A stretch of 64,000 bases of DNA, from contig VCCI02000001.1 of the NCBI GenBank assembly GCA_005938025.2, positions 434,001-498,000 on the forward strand. The letters are read 5' to 3'. Source of the DNA: Inquilinus sp. KBS0705. Its GTDB lineage: Bacteria > Bacteroidota > Bacteroidia > Sphingobacteriales > Sphingobacteriaceae. The number at the start of each line of letters is the position of its first letter. Position 1 is the stretch's first letter. The translations under genes were made by a program, and so were the position numbers. The notes below the pieces were generated by a model that made no database searches, was not told the DNA's origin, and was given only the letters and a program-made list of their open reading frames with translations. Shown piece after piece: positions 41,813 to 50,294 of this stretch.

Positions 41813-42721
41813 ATGAATTCATCACGAAGAAGCTTTTTAAAAAACAGTGCAGTAGCTGTAACCGCCGCTGCTTTACTGCCCGATAGTGTTTTCGCGGCGG
41901 CAAAAATACAGCGCGTGGGTATACAGTTATACTCGGTGCGCGATGCCATGAAAGCCGACCCAATGGGTACGCTTAAAAAAATAGCCGATATGGGTTACAG
42001 CAGGGTAGAGCATGCCAACTACATTAACCGTAAGTTTTATGGCTACAGCGCAACCGAGTTTAAAAAGATATTAGATGACCTAAGCTTGCAAATGCCAAGC
42101 GGCCACACCGTAATGACCACCCAGCACTGGGATGCCGCCAAAAACGACTTTACCGATGTATGGAAATACACCGTAGAAGACGCGGCCGTATTGGGCCAAA
42201 AATATGTGATAAGCCCATGGCTGGATGACAGCGTGCGCCACGATAAGGACGCCCTGAAACGCCAGATGGATATTTTTAACAAAAGCGGCGAGCTGTGTAA
42301 AAAATCGAACATGAAGTTTGGCTACCACAACCACGATTTTGAATTTACCACCATGGTAGGCGATATGCGCCTGTTTGATTACATCCTGCAAAATACCGAT
42401 CCTAACTTAGTTGCCCAGCAATTGGATATTGGTAACATGTACGGCAGAGAGAATTCGGCACAATCGCTGATTGAAAAATACCCGGGCCGTTTTGAATTGA
42501 TGCACGTTAAGGATGAGATAAAAAGCGCCACCAATACCGAAGGAACCGGCTACGAAAGTACCATTATTGGTAAAGGTGTGTTACCTGTAAAGGATGTTTT
42601 AAAGGCAGCCAAAAAATCAGGAACGGTGCATTTGATCATCGAGCAGGAATCGTACCAGGGGATGGATCCGATAGATTGTGTAAAAATTGATTTACAAACC
42701 ATGAAAAAGTGGGGATATTAA
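41813..42721 (+). CDS. Tat-exported sugar phosphate isomerase/epimerase-type TIM barrel (1)
   Basis: The 302-residue protein begins with a twin-arginine signal (NSSRRSFLKNSAVAVTAAALLPDSVFA), so it acts in the periplasm. The mature part is an AP-endonuclease-2-like TIM barrel: KIQRVGIQLYSVRDAMKADPMGTLKKIADMGYSRVEHAN, KFGYHNHDFEF, VAQQLDIGNMYG, LMHVKDE and LIIEQESYQGMDP (metal ligands His, Asp, Glu in these blocks). Such proteins isomerise or epimerise sugars and, in 3-keto-glycoside pathways, catalyse elimination or isomerisation. It starts 13 bp after the propeller gene. A close paralogue lies at 54040-54915. Confidence 0.85.
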   Translation: MNSSRRSFLKNSAVAVTAAALLPDSVFAAAKIQRVGIQLYSVRDAMKADPMGTLKKIADMGYSRVEHANYINRKFYGYSATEFKKILDDLSLQMPSGHTVMTTQHWDAAKNDFTDVWKYTVEDAAVLGQKYVISPWLDDSVRHDKDALKRQMDIFNKSGELCKKSNMKFGYHNHDFEFTTMVGDMRLFDYILQNTDPNLVAQQLDIGNMYGRENSAQSLIEKYPGRFELMHVKDEIKSATNTEGTGYESTIIGKGVLPVKDVLKAAKKSGTVHLIIEQESYQGMDPIDCVKIDLQTMKKWGY

Positions 42722-42798
42722 TTCATAAAACTTACCTTTCGTTTTCATAAACCGTGTTATTTATACACTAACATTTCTTTATAAAATTGAATACCACC

Positions 42799-43356
42799 AT
42801 GAATAGGCGTATAGCCATCCGTAACATGGCCTTAGTATTAGCAAGCGCGGCGGTTTTACCGTCGTGCTTAAATAATGATAAGGGTAAACCTGTTGTGCAG
42901 TTAAAGCACCTTAAAATTAATGCCGACCAGGAAAACCTGGTAAGCAACGTTGCGGAAACCATACTGCCAAAAACAAATACACCCGGCGCTAAAGAGCTGG
43001 GCATTAACCTGTTTATTTTTAAAATGCTTGATGATTGCAACACAAAGCAACAGCAGGAAACCTTTTTAGCCGGCCTTGACGAGTTTGACGACGCGGTTAA
43101 AAAGCAATACGGCCACTCGTTTAACGATTGCAGCCAGCAGGAGCGTACCGCATTTATAAGCAGTATGGAAAAACCCAAACCCGAAAACGGTAAAAAGGAT
43201 GAACCTGCAAAATCTGCAGTGTTTTATAATATGGTTAAGGGGCTTACGGTGTTTGGCTATACCACATCGCAGTATTTTATGACCAAACAGGTAGTTTATG
43301 AATTGGTACCCGGCAGGTATAATGCCTGGTTCCCGGTAAAAAAGCAGGCAGTTTAA
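42799..43356 (+). CDS. Gluconate 2-dehydrogenase subunit-3-like lipoprotein (1)
   Basis: The real start is the ATG at 42799 (MNRRIAIRN); a TTG 12 bases earlier is unlikely. The 185-residue product has a twin-arginine signal with a lipobox (AVLPSC), so it is a Tat-exported lipoprotein. It shows the family pattern NLVSNVAETILPKTNTPGAKELGINLFIFKMLDDC and the C-terminal segment TVFGYTTSQYFMTKQVVYELVPGRYNAWFPV. In gluconate and FAD-glucose dehydrogenase complexes, the small subunit carries the Tat signal and drags the flavin subunit across the membrane. The GMC gene follows after 3 bp. Confidence 0.85.
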   Translation: MNRRIAIRNMALVLASAAVLPSCLNNDKGKPVVQLKHLKINADQENLVSNVAETILPKTNTPGAKELGINLFIFKMLDDCNTKQQQETFLAGLDEFDDAVKKQYGHSFNDCSQQERTAFISSMEKPKPENGKKDEPAKSAVFYNMVKGLTVFGYTTSQYFMTKQVVYELVPGRYNAWFPVKKQAV

Positions 43357-43359
43357 TAT

Positions 43360-45075
43360 ATGGCTAATTTAAATATAGATAGCGTTAAAAGCAGAACATT
43401 CGATGCTATCGTTATAGGTTCGGGGATGAGCGGCGGTTGGGCAGCCAAAGAATTAACGGGCAAGGGCCTTAAAACCCTTGTGCTTGAGCGCGGCCGCGAT
43501 GTTAAACACCTTAAAGATTACCCAACCACCAACCTATACCCCTGGGAGTTTCCGCACCATGGCGTAATACCAACCGAAGTACAGGAAGCTAACCCAATAG
43601 TTAACCGTTGCTATGCCTTTGGCGAAGATGCGGCGCACTTTTTTGTAAAGGACAAAGAGCACCCCTATGTACAGGAAAAACCCTTTGACTGGATACGCGG
43701 CTACCAGGTAGGCGGTAAATCGTTATTATGGGCGAGACAAACCCAGCGCTGGAGCGATTTTGACTTTGAAGGCCCTGCCCGGGATGGTTTCGCGGTAGAT
43801 TGGCCCATCCGATACAGCGATCTTGCGCCCTGGTATAGCTATGTAGAAAAATTTGCAGGCATATCCGGCAACCGCGATGGTATTGCCGAACTGCCCGATG
43901 GAGAGTTTCTGCCGGCTTTCCCGCTAAACGCTGTGGAAGACTATTTTAGTAAGCACGTTAAAAAAAGTTATCAAAACAGGCATGTAATAAGTGCCCGTTG
44001 CGCGCATTTGTCAAAGCCCAACCCTATACATTTAGAGCAGGGCAGGGGCCAATGCCAGGAACGTAACCTTTGCCAGCGCGGCTGCCCCTTTGGTGGTTAT
44101 TTCAGTGCTAACTCATCTACCATTCCGTGGGCGTTAAAATCGGGTTTGTGTACCTTGAGGCCATTCTCGGTGGTTGAGTCGATCATATACGACGAGAAAT
44201 TAGGCAAGGCCACAGGGGTTCGTATTATTGATACCAATACCAAACAAGCTATAGAATACTTTGCCGATGTGATATTTGTTAACGCGGCAGCATTAAATAC
44301 CAACCTGGTGTTGTTAAATTCAACCTCAAACCGTTTCCCTAATGGTTTGGGTAACGATAGTGGCGTTTTGGGCAAGTATGTAGCGTTCCATAACTATTCG
44401 GCACACATCAGTGCGGAATATGATGGCTTTAAAGAATGGACAACTGACGGGCGCAACCCGGCAGGTGGTGGCTATATACCACGTTTCCGCAATGTGTATA
44501 AGCAGGAGACCAACTTTTTACGCGGTTATGCCGCAGGTTTTAGCGCCTATCGCCGCGGTACAGATAACTCCGATGGCATAGGCCAAACGCTTAAAGACAA
44601 CCTAGCCAAAAAAGAACTGGGCAACTGGGGAGTAGGGTCGCACATGATGGGCGAAACCATACCCAAAGAAAGCAATTACGTAACCCTCGATAAATCGCAA
44701 AAAGACCAATGGGGGGTACCTCTGCTAAAAATATCCGTCGATTATGATGATAACGACGAAAAAATGAAGAAGGATTATATTGAGCAAATGACAGAGATGT
44801 TCACCTCTGCCGGTTTCAAAAATATCAGGGCCGAAAGCGATCATCGCGCACCGGGGCTGGATATTCACGAAATGGGTGGTGTGCGCATGGGTAACGACCC
44901 TAAAACATCAATGTTAGATAAGTGGAACCGTTTGCATGCCTGCAAAAACGTTTACGTTACTGATGGGGCCAGCATGACATCTACTTCCTGCCAAAATCCA
45001 TCGCTTACCTATATGGCCATGACCGCCCGATCGGTAGACCACGCGGTTAGCGAAATGAAAAAGGGTAATATATAG
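43360..45075 (+). CDS. GMC oxidoreductase (1), probable sugar dehydrogenase
   Basis: An FAD-containing 571-residue protein with the N-terminal FAD motif FDAIVIGSGMSGGWAAKELTGKGLKTLVLERG (residues about 14-45), a cysteine motif CQERNLCQRGCPFGGYF (C-x5-C-x3-C, near residue 230) and the C-terminal HEMGGVRMG ... VYVTDGASMTSTSCQNPSLTYMAMTARS with the catalytic His/Asn region. The cysteine triplet is like the 3Fe-4S motif of FAD-glucose dehydrogenases. It has no signal peptide, so export would depend on the preceding subunit-3 lipoprotein. It probably oxidises a hydroxyl (often C3) of a sugar or glycoside and hands electrons to a cytochrome. Confidence 0.87.
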   Translation: MANLNIDSVKSRTFDAIVIGSGMSGGWAAKELTGKGLKTLVLERGRDVKHLKDYPTTNLYPWEFPHHGVIPTEVQEANPIVNRCYAFGEDAAHFFVKDKEHPYVQEKPFDWIRGYQVGGKSLLWARQTQRWSDFDFEGPARDGFAVDWPIRYSDLAPWYSYVEKFAGISGNRDGIAELPDGEFLPAFPLNAVEDYFSKHVKKSYQNRHVISARCAHLSKPNPIHLEQGRGQCQERNLCQRGCPFGGYFSANSSTIPWALKSGLCTLRPFSVVESIIYDEKLGKATGVRIIDTNTKQAIEYFADVIFVNAAALNTNLVLLNSTSNRFPNGLGNDSGVLGKYVAFHNYSAHISAEYDGFKEWTTDGRNPAGGGYIPRFRNVYKQETNFLRGYAAGFSAYRRGTDNSDGIGQTLKDNLAKKELGNWGVGSHMMGETIPKESNYVTLDKSQKDQWGVPLLKISVDYDDNDEKMKKDYIEQMTEMFTSAGFKNIRAESDHRAPGLDIHEMGGVRMGNDPKTSMLDKWNRLHACKNVYVTDGASMTSTSCQNPSLTYMAMTARSVDHAVSEMKKGNI

Positions 45076-45079
45076 TTGG

Positions 45080-45132
45080 CCCCCTAACCCCCTAAAGGGG
45101 GAATAAAAAGCCCCCTTTAGGGGGTAGGGGGG
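45080..45132. repeat. Paired C5/G5 hairpin element
   Basis: CCCCCTAAAGGGGG and CCCCCTTTAGGGGG lie back to back in an overall inverted repeat (left arm CCCCCTAACCCCCTAAAGGGG, right arm its near complement). It starts 5 bp after the GMC stop. The same design (two related hairpins in inverted order) occurs at 2124-2187. It is probably an extragenic palindromic element, perhaps limiting read-through between the two GMC genes. Confidence 0.6.
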
Positions 45133-45249
45133 ATATACCGGCATTGTGTTAATAAAACACAATGAAAATATATTTGGAAAATAATTTTTATTCATACATT
45201 AGGCGAAGTAACCAATTACTAAACAAATTTATCTTAATACCATACTGTT

Positions 45250-46929
45250 ATGTCTACAAACACTTATGACGCCATCGTCATTGGTTCAGGTATCTCGGGC
45301 GGCTGGGCTGCCAAAGAACTAACCGAGAAGGGCCTGAAAACCATTATGTTAGAGCGCGGCAAAAATATCGAGCACATCAAGGATTATGTAAATGCAAACA
45401 AGGCACCGTGGGAATTCCCTCACCGTGGTGGCCGTACGCAACAAATGATAGAGGATTACCCCGTTTTAAAACGCGATTATCCTTTAAATGAAACTAACCT
45501 TGATTACTGGGTTAACGAAAAAGAAAGCCCATATACCGAAATAAAACGCTTTGACTGGTTTAGAGGGTACCATGTAGGTGGCCGCTCGTTAATGTGGGGC
45601 AGGCAATCGTACCGCTGGCACGATACCGATTTTGAGGCTAACTTAAAAGATGGTATTGGTACCGACTGGCCTATACGTTATAAAGACCTTGAAAAATGGT
45701 ATAGCTATGCCGAAAAATTTGCCGGTATATCCGGTAACCGCGATGGCGTGCCTATCCTTCCGGATGGTGATTTTATGCCACCGATGGATATGAACGTGGT
45801 AGAAAAAGACGTAGCAAAACGTGTTAAAGAGTATTATAAAGAACAACGCCACATGATCATTGGCCGTACGGCTAATATTACTGTACCGCATAACAACCGC
45901 ACAAACTGCCAGTATCGTAACAAATGCTGGTTGGGCTGTCCGTTTGGCGCTTACTTCAGTACGCAATCGGCTACATTACCGGCTGCAATGGCAACTGGTA
46001 ATTTAACCGTTCGCCCATGGTCAATAGTAACCCGCATATTATATGATAAGGATACTAAAAAGGCTAAAGGCGTTGAGGTATTGGATGCCGAAACCAACAA
46101 AACATACGAGTTTTACGCCAAAATAGTGTTTGTTAATGCCTCGGCCATAAACAGCGCATGGGTATTATTAAATTCGGCTACTGATGTTTGGGAAGGTGGC
46201 TTAGGCAGCAGCAGCGGTCAATTAGGTCATAACTTAATGGATCACCACTTAGGTGTTGGTGCAGGTGGCCGTGTAGAAGGTTACGAAGATAAATATTACT
46301 ATGGCCGCCGTGCCAACGGTATATACATACCACGCTTTAGAAACCTTAATGGCGAAAAACGCGATTACATACGTGGCTTTGGTTACCAGGGTGGCGCAAG
46401 CCGCTCGGGGTGGAGCAGGGACATTGCCGAAATGAACATCGGCGGTGCCTTTAAAGATGCACTATCTGAACCGGGAGCATGGTCAATGGGCATGGGTGGC
46501 TTTGGCGAAACATTGCCATATCACGAAAACCGTGTTTATCTTGATAAGAACAAGAAAGATAAATGGGGCCTGCCTATCTTAGCTATCGATGCCGAGTGTA
46601 AAGAAAACGAGCGTAAAATGCGCATCGATATGATGAACGACGCTAAAGAGATATTAGAGAATGCCGGTGTTAAGGATGTACAAACCTACACAACCGACCC
46701 TGTATTGGGCCGTGGTATTCACGAAATGGGTACAGCCCGCATGGGCCGCGATCCAAAATCGTCGGTATTAAATGGTAACAACCAGGTTTGGGATGCTAAA
46801 AACGTATTTGTTACCGATGGTGCCGCAATGGCTTCGGCAGCTTGCCAAAACCCATCATTAACCTATATGGCGTTAACTGCCCGCGCTGCAGATTTTGCTG
46901 TAAGCGAACTTAAAAAAGGAAACATTTAA
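45250..46929 (+). CDS. GMC oxidoreductase (2), probable sugar dehydrogenase
   Basis: A 559-residue paralogue of the preceding GMC protein: YDAIVIGSGISGGWAAKELTEKGLKTIMLERG (FAD motif), CQYRNKCWLGCPFGAYFS (C-x5-C-x3-C) and HEMGTARMGRDPKSSVLNGNNQVWDAKNVFVTDGAAMASAACQNPSLTYMAL (catalytic end). It keeps the WxxRYKDL segment and FAGISGNRDGV shared with the other copy. It has no signal peptide and would need the subunit-3 protein at 48426 for Tat export. It is followed after 12 bp by a Gfo/Idh/MocA gene. The two GMC copies may differ in substrate stereochemistry. Confidence 0.87.
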   Translation: MSTNTYDAIVIGSGISGGWAAKELTEKGLKTIMLERGKNIEHIKDYVNANKAPWEFPHRGGRTQQMIEDYPVLKRDYPLNETNLDYWVNEKESPYTEIKRFDWFRGYHVGGRSLMWGRQSYRWHDTDFEANLKDGIGTDWPIRYKDLEKWYSYAEKFAGISGNRDGVPILPDGDFMPPMDMNVVEKDVAKRVKEYYKEQRHMIIGRTANITVPHNNRTNCQYRNKCWLGCPFGAYFSTQSATLPAAMATGNLTVRPWSIVTRILYDKDTKKAKGVEVLDAETNKTYEFYAKIVFVNASAINSAWVLLNSATDVWEGGLGSSSGQLGHNLMDHHLGVGAGGRVEGYEDKYYYGRRANGIYIPRFRNLNGEKRDYIRGFGYQGGASRSGWSRDIAEMNIGGAFKDALSEPGAWSMGMGGFGETLPYHENRVYLDKNKKDKWGLPILAIDAECKENERKMRIDMMNDAKEILENAGVKDVQTYTTDPVLGRGIHEMGTARMGRDPKSSVLNGNNQVWDAKNVFVTDGAAMASAACQNPSLTYMALTARAADFAVSELKKGNI

Positions 46930-46941
46930 CCGGTAAAAACC

Positions 46942-48372
46942 ATGACTGAAAAGAAAGAATCTACTGTAGAAAATTCCTCAAGGCGGGATTTTATAAAGAA
47001 AAGTTCGTTAGCTGCGGCAGGTATCATGATCGTTCCGCGCTTTGTATTGGGCGGCACAGGTTATACCGCGCCAAGCGATATGCTTAATGTAGCTGGTGTA
47101 GGTGCAGGTGGTAAAGGCGAAAGCGATATTGCCAATTTTGCAAAAAGTGGCAAGGCAAACATCGCGTTCCTTTGCGATGTTGACGACCGCCGCGCTGCAA
47201 AATCAAGGGCATCGTTCCCTAAAGCCAAGTATTATAAAGACTGGCGCGAAATGTATGATAAAGAGCACAAGAATTTTGATGCCGTATCTGTTTCAACCCC
47301 CGATCATAACCACGCTTTAATAGCTTATCATGCTATGCAACTGGGCAAGCACGTTTATGTGCAAAAACCGTTAACGCACGATATCTGGGAAGCGCGTTTA
47401 TTGACCGATGCCGCTAAAAAATATAAAGTGGTAACTCAAATGGGTAACCAGGGTGCATCAAATGATGGCACACGCTTAATGTCTGAATGGTATGATGCCG
47501 ATTTGATTGGCGATGTACATACCGTTTACTGCTGGACAAACCGCCCCGTATGGCCACAAGGCATACAATGGCCAACCACTAAGGCCGAAGTGCCAAAAGA
47601 GCTGGATTGGAACCTGTGGTTAGGTACCGCGCCTTATAAAGATTATGTAGATAAATTAGTGCCGTTTAACTGGCGCGGATGGTGGGATTACGGTACCGGT
47701 GCCTTAGGCGATATGGGCTGCCACCTGGTAGAAGCTCCGTTTAGGGTACTGGGCATACAATATGCTAAAGATGTACAGGCCAGTGTGGGTAGTGTTTATG
47801 TCGATGAATTTAAACAAGGCCACTTCCCTGAAAGCTGCCCTCCGTCAAGCCACATTACTTTAACTTTCCCTAAAACCGATAAAACAAAAGGCGATGTTAC
47901 CCTGCACTGGATGGACGGTGGCATACAGCCCGAAAGACCATCCGAATTAGGCGCAAGCGAAAAATGGGGCGGCGAAGAAGGTAACGGAACATTGTTTATA
48001 GGTACAAAAGGAAAAATGTATGCCAGCACCTATTCTGATGCTGCTACATTACTACCAAAAGATCTTACCGCAAGTGCAAAAGCTCCACAAAAGTATAGCC
48101 GTGTGCCGGGTGGCGCAAATGGCCACTACGCGCAATGGGTTGAAGGTTGTTTGGCTGGCTATGGTAAAACTGAGCTAAGCTCGTCTTTTGACAAAGCTGG
48201 CCCGCTTACCGAAGCATTGCTGATGGCTAACCTTGCAGTACGCGGCCACGAATTAAAAGGCGGTACAATTAAATTGCTTTGGGATAACTCGGCAATGAAG
48301 GTAACCAACTTTGACGATGTTAACCAGTACATAAAACGCGAATACACTAAAGGGTTTGAGTTAAAGGCTTAA
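46942..48372 (+). CDS. Tat-exported Gfo/Idh/MocA-family oxidoreductase (1)
   Basis: A 476-residue NAD(P)-type dehydrogenase with a twin-arginine signal (NSSRRDFIKKSSLAAAGIMIVPRFVLGG). The Rossmann part has LNVAGVGAGGKGESDIANFAKSGKANIAFLCDVDD, AVSVSTPDHNHALIAYHAMQLGKHVYVQKPLTHDIWEARLLTDAA (the EKP-type motif is here QKP) and then WWDYGTGALGDMGCHLVEAPF (catalytic region with the conserved His). Exported members keep their nucleotide bound, as known for glucose-fructose oxidoreductase. The 3-oxidation of glycosides is a known activity of this family in Bacteroidota. The neighbouring GMC and subunit-3 genes support this. Confidence 0.83.
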   Translation: MTEKKESTVENSSRRDFIKKSSLAAAGIMIVPRFVLGGTGYTAPSDMLNVAGVGAGGKGESDIANFAKSGKANIAFLCDVDDRRAAKSRASFPKAKYYKDWREMYDKEHKNFDAVSVSTPDHNHALIAYHAMQLGKHVYVQKPLTHDIWEARLLTDAAKKYKVVTQMGNQGASNDGTRLMSEWYDADLIGDVHTVYCWTNRPVWPQGIQWPTTKAEVPKELDWNLWLGTAPYKDYVDKLVPFNWRGWWDYGTGALGDMGCHLVEAPFRVLGIQYAKDVQASVGSVYVDEFKQGHFPESCPPSSHITLTFPKTDKTKGDVTLHWMDGGIQPERPSELGASEKWGGEEGNGTLFIGTKGKMYASTYSDAATLLPKDLTASAKAPQKYSRVPGGANGHYAQWVEGCLAGYGKTELSSSFDKAGPLTEALLMANLAVRGHELKGGTIKLLWDNSAMKVTNFDDVNQYIKREYTKGFELKA

Positions 48373-48425
48373 TTTAACCCATTGATCAAATAATTAACAT
48401 TCTAAAATTCAATAATCACAATAAA

Positions 48426-48998
48426 ATGAATAGAAGAGATGCGATAAGCAGAGTTGGTTTGATATTAGGGGGTACGGTGATAGGAGCCGAGCTTTTTATA
48501 TCAAGCTGTAAATCGGGCAGCTCGGTTAATACCGACGACCTGTTTGCAAAAGATACCACCGCTTTTTTAAACGAGGTGGGCGAAACCATACTTCCCGAAA
48601 CATCAACACCCGGCGCTAAGGCAGCCAATGTAGGTGGTTTTATGGCAGTAATGGTACGCGATTGCTACACAGCCGATGACCAAAAAATATTTAAAAAGGG
48701 CGTTAGCGAATTGGATGAAGCCAGCAAAAAGAAGTTTAACAAAACTTTTTTAGAGGCTGATGCCAAACAACGTACCGAATTGCTTACCGAACTGGATAAA
48801 GAGCAAAAGGAATTCAATAAAACCAAAAAGCCCGAAGACCCTAACCACTACTTTACAATGATGAAGCAACTAACTTTGTTAGGCTACTTCACATCCGAAG
48901 TTGGGGCCACCAAGGCATTGCGTTATTTGCCGGTACCCGGTAAGTACGATGGCAATTACCCATACAAAAAGGGCGACAAAGCCTGGGCATTGTCCTAA
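48426..48998 (+). CDS. Gluconate 2-dehydrogenase subunit-3-like lipoprotein (2)
   Basis: The 190-residue product starts MNRRDAISRVGLILGGTVIGAELFISSC, a twin-arginine type signal with a lipobox. It has the family pattern TTAFLNEVGETILPETSTPGAKAANVGGFMAVMVRDCYTADDQKIF and the C-terminal LTLLGYFTSEVGATKALRYLPVPGKYDGNYPY. It is paralogous to the copy at 42799. Together with the GMC (2) gene it could form a complex that is exported and tethered to the membrane; the Gfo/Idh gene is inserted between them. It ends at a clear terminator. Confidence 0.82.
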   Translation: MNRRDAISRVGLILGGTVIGAELFISSCKSGSSVNTDDLFAKDTTAFLNEVGETILPETSTPGAKAANVGGFMAVMVRDCYTADDQKIFKKGVSELDEASKKKFNKTFLEADAKQRTELLTELDKEQKEFNKTKKPEDPNHYFTMMKQLTLLGYFTSEVGATKALRYLPVPGKYDGNYPYKKGDKAWALS

Positions 48999-49009
48999 AT
49001 CTTGTAAAA

Positions 49010-49032
49010 CCCTCTTTGCTTAGCAAAGAGGG
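49010..49032 (+). terminator. Terminator after subunit-3 (2)
   Basis: CCCTCTTTGC / GCAAAGAGGG with loop TTA lies 12 bp after the stop, followed by a T-rich tract (CTTTATTTTTT). It separates the first half of the island from the next transcript. Confidence 0.85.
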
Positions 49033-49120
49033 CTTTATTTTTTAACCTAATTTTTATACTTTTAAAATCTCCCGGCTTAATTTGCAGCGGGGGTGTTAAA
49101 ATGTATTATATCTAAAATTT

Positions 49121-50290
49121 ATGAGCAAAAGAAAATTGCGCATGGGCATGATAGGCGGCGGTAAAGATGCCTTTATAGGGGCTATTCACCGTATTGCAGC
49201 TAACATGGACGGCCAGATTGAATTGGTTTGCGGCGCCTTAAGCATGCACCCCGATGTAGCGCAGGAAAGCGGCAAAATGCTGTTTCTTGAACCAAACCGC
49301 ATTTACAACACCTATGATGAAATGTTTAAGGCCGAGGCGTCACAGCCGGCTGATAAACGGATGGATTTTGTAACCATAGTAACCCCAAACTTTGCCCACT
49401 TTGCCCCGGCAATGCAGGCTTTAGAGAATGGCTACAACGTTGTAATAGAAAAACCCGTAACCTTTACCCTTGATGAAGCTAAACAGCTAAAGCAAAAGGT
49501 AGAAGAAACCGGCTTAATGTTGTTGCTTACACATACCTATTCGGGCTACCCAATGGTAAAAGAGGCTAAGCAATTAATAAAAAGCGGCGCTTTGGGTAAA
49601 GTACGTAAAGTATATGCCGAATATATACAAGGCTGGTTAAGCAAACTATCCGAGCGCGAAGGCAATGCACAGGCTGCATGGCGTACCGATCCAAAAAAAT
49701 CGGGGAAAAGCGGTTGTATGGGCGATATTGGCACGCATGCTGCTCATTTATCAGAATACATCACCGGCTTAAAAATTACCCAGCTTTGCGCATCGTTAAA
49801 CATAGTGGTTGAGGGCCGTATGCTGGATGATGATGGTGCTATACTATTACGTTTTGAAGATAATGCTACCGGCACTTTAATAGCATCGCAAATTGCAGCG
49901 GGCGAAGAGAATGCCCTAAAAATACGTGTATACTGCGAAAACGGCAGCTTAGAGTGGGCACAGCAGGAACCAAATACCCTTATAGTAAGATGGCTGGATA
50001 AACCTGCCGAAATTTTACGCGCGGGGAGTGGCTATGCAGGTCGCCTGTCAAGCTATGCTACGCATAACTGCCGTACACCGGGCGGCCACCCCGAGGGTTA
50101 CCTGGAGGCATTTGGCAACTTATACCGCAATTTCGCTTTATCATTAAGCGCTAAGATAGAAGGTGTTACACCGCAGCCCGAGTGGCTGGATTTCCCGGGA
50201 ATAGATGATGGGGTTAGGGGCATGGCATTTATTGATAATGTTGTGGCTTCGCACCAGAGTAACGAAAAGTGGACCGATTATAAAGTATAA
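49121..50290 (+). CDS. Cytoplasmic Gfo/Idh/MocA-family oxidoreductase (2)
   Basis: A 389-residue protein with no signal peptide. It has the Rossmann start KLRMGMIGGGKDAFIGAIHRIAANM, the family motif VVIEKPVTFTLDEAKQLKQKVEETGL (EKP), and the catalytic block GKSGCMGDIGTHAAHLSEYITGL with the conserved Asp-His. It oxidises or reduces a sugar hydroxyl with NAD(P). In cytoplasmic 3-keto-glycoside pathways such enzymes act upstream or downstream of TIM-barrel enzymes. It starts after the terminator and is followed 4 bp later by a TIM-barrel gene, so the two are coupled. Confidence 0.87.
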   Translation: MSKRKLRMGMIGGGKDAFIGAIHRIAANMDGQIELVCGALSMHPDVAQESGKMLFLEPNRIYNTYDEMFKAEASQPADKRMDFVTIVTPNFAHFAPAMQALENGYNVVIEKPVTFTLDEAKQLKQKVEETGLMLLLTHTYSGYPMVKEAKQLIKSGALGKVRKVYAEYIQGWLSKLSEREGNAQAAWRTDPKKSGKSGCMGDIGTHAAHLSEYITGLKITQLCASLNIVVEGRMLDDDGAILLRFEDNATGTLIASQIAAGEENALKIRVYCENGSLEWAQQEPNTLIVRWLDKPAEILRAGSGYAGRLSSYATHNCRTPGGHPEGYLEAFGNLYRNFALSLSAKIEGVTPQPEWLDFPGIDDGVRGMAFIDNVVASHQSNEKWTDYKV

Positions 50291-50294
50291 CACA

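Noticed and set aside
50205..50294. Extended start of the second TIM-barrel gene inside the preceding gene
   Set aside because: The extra 30 residues are a shifted reading of the Gfo/Idh end. MTTIKGPAIF at 50295 fits the family start.
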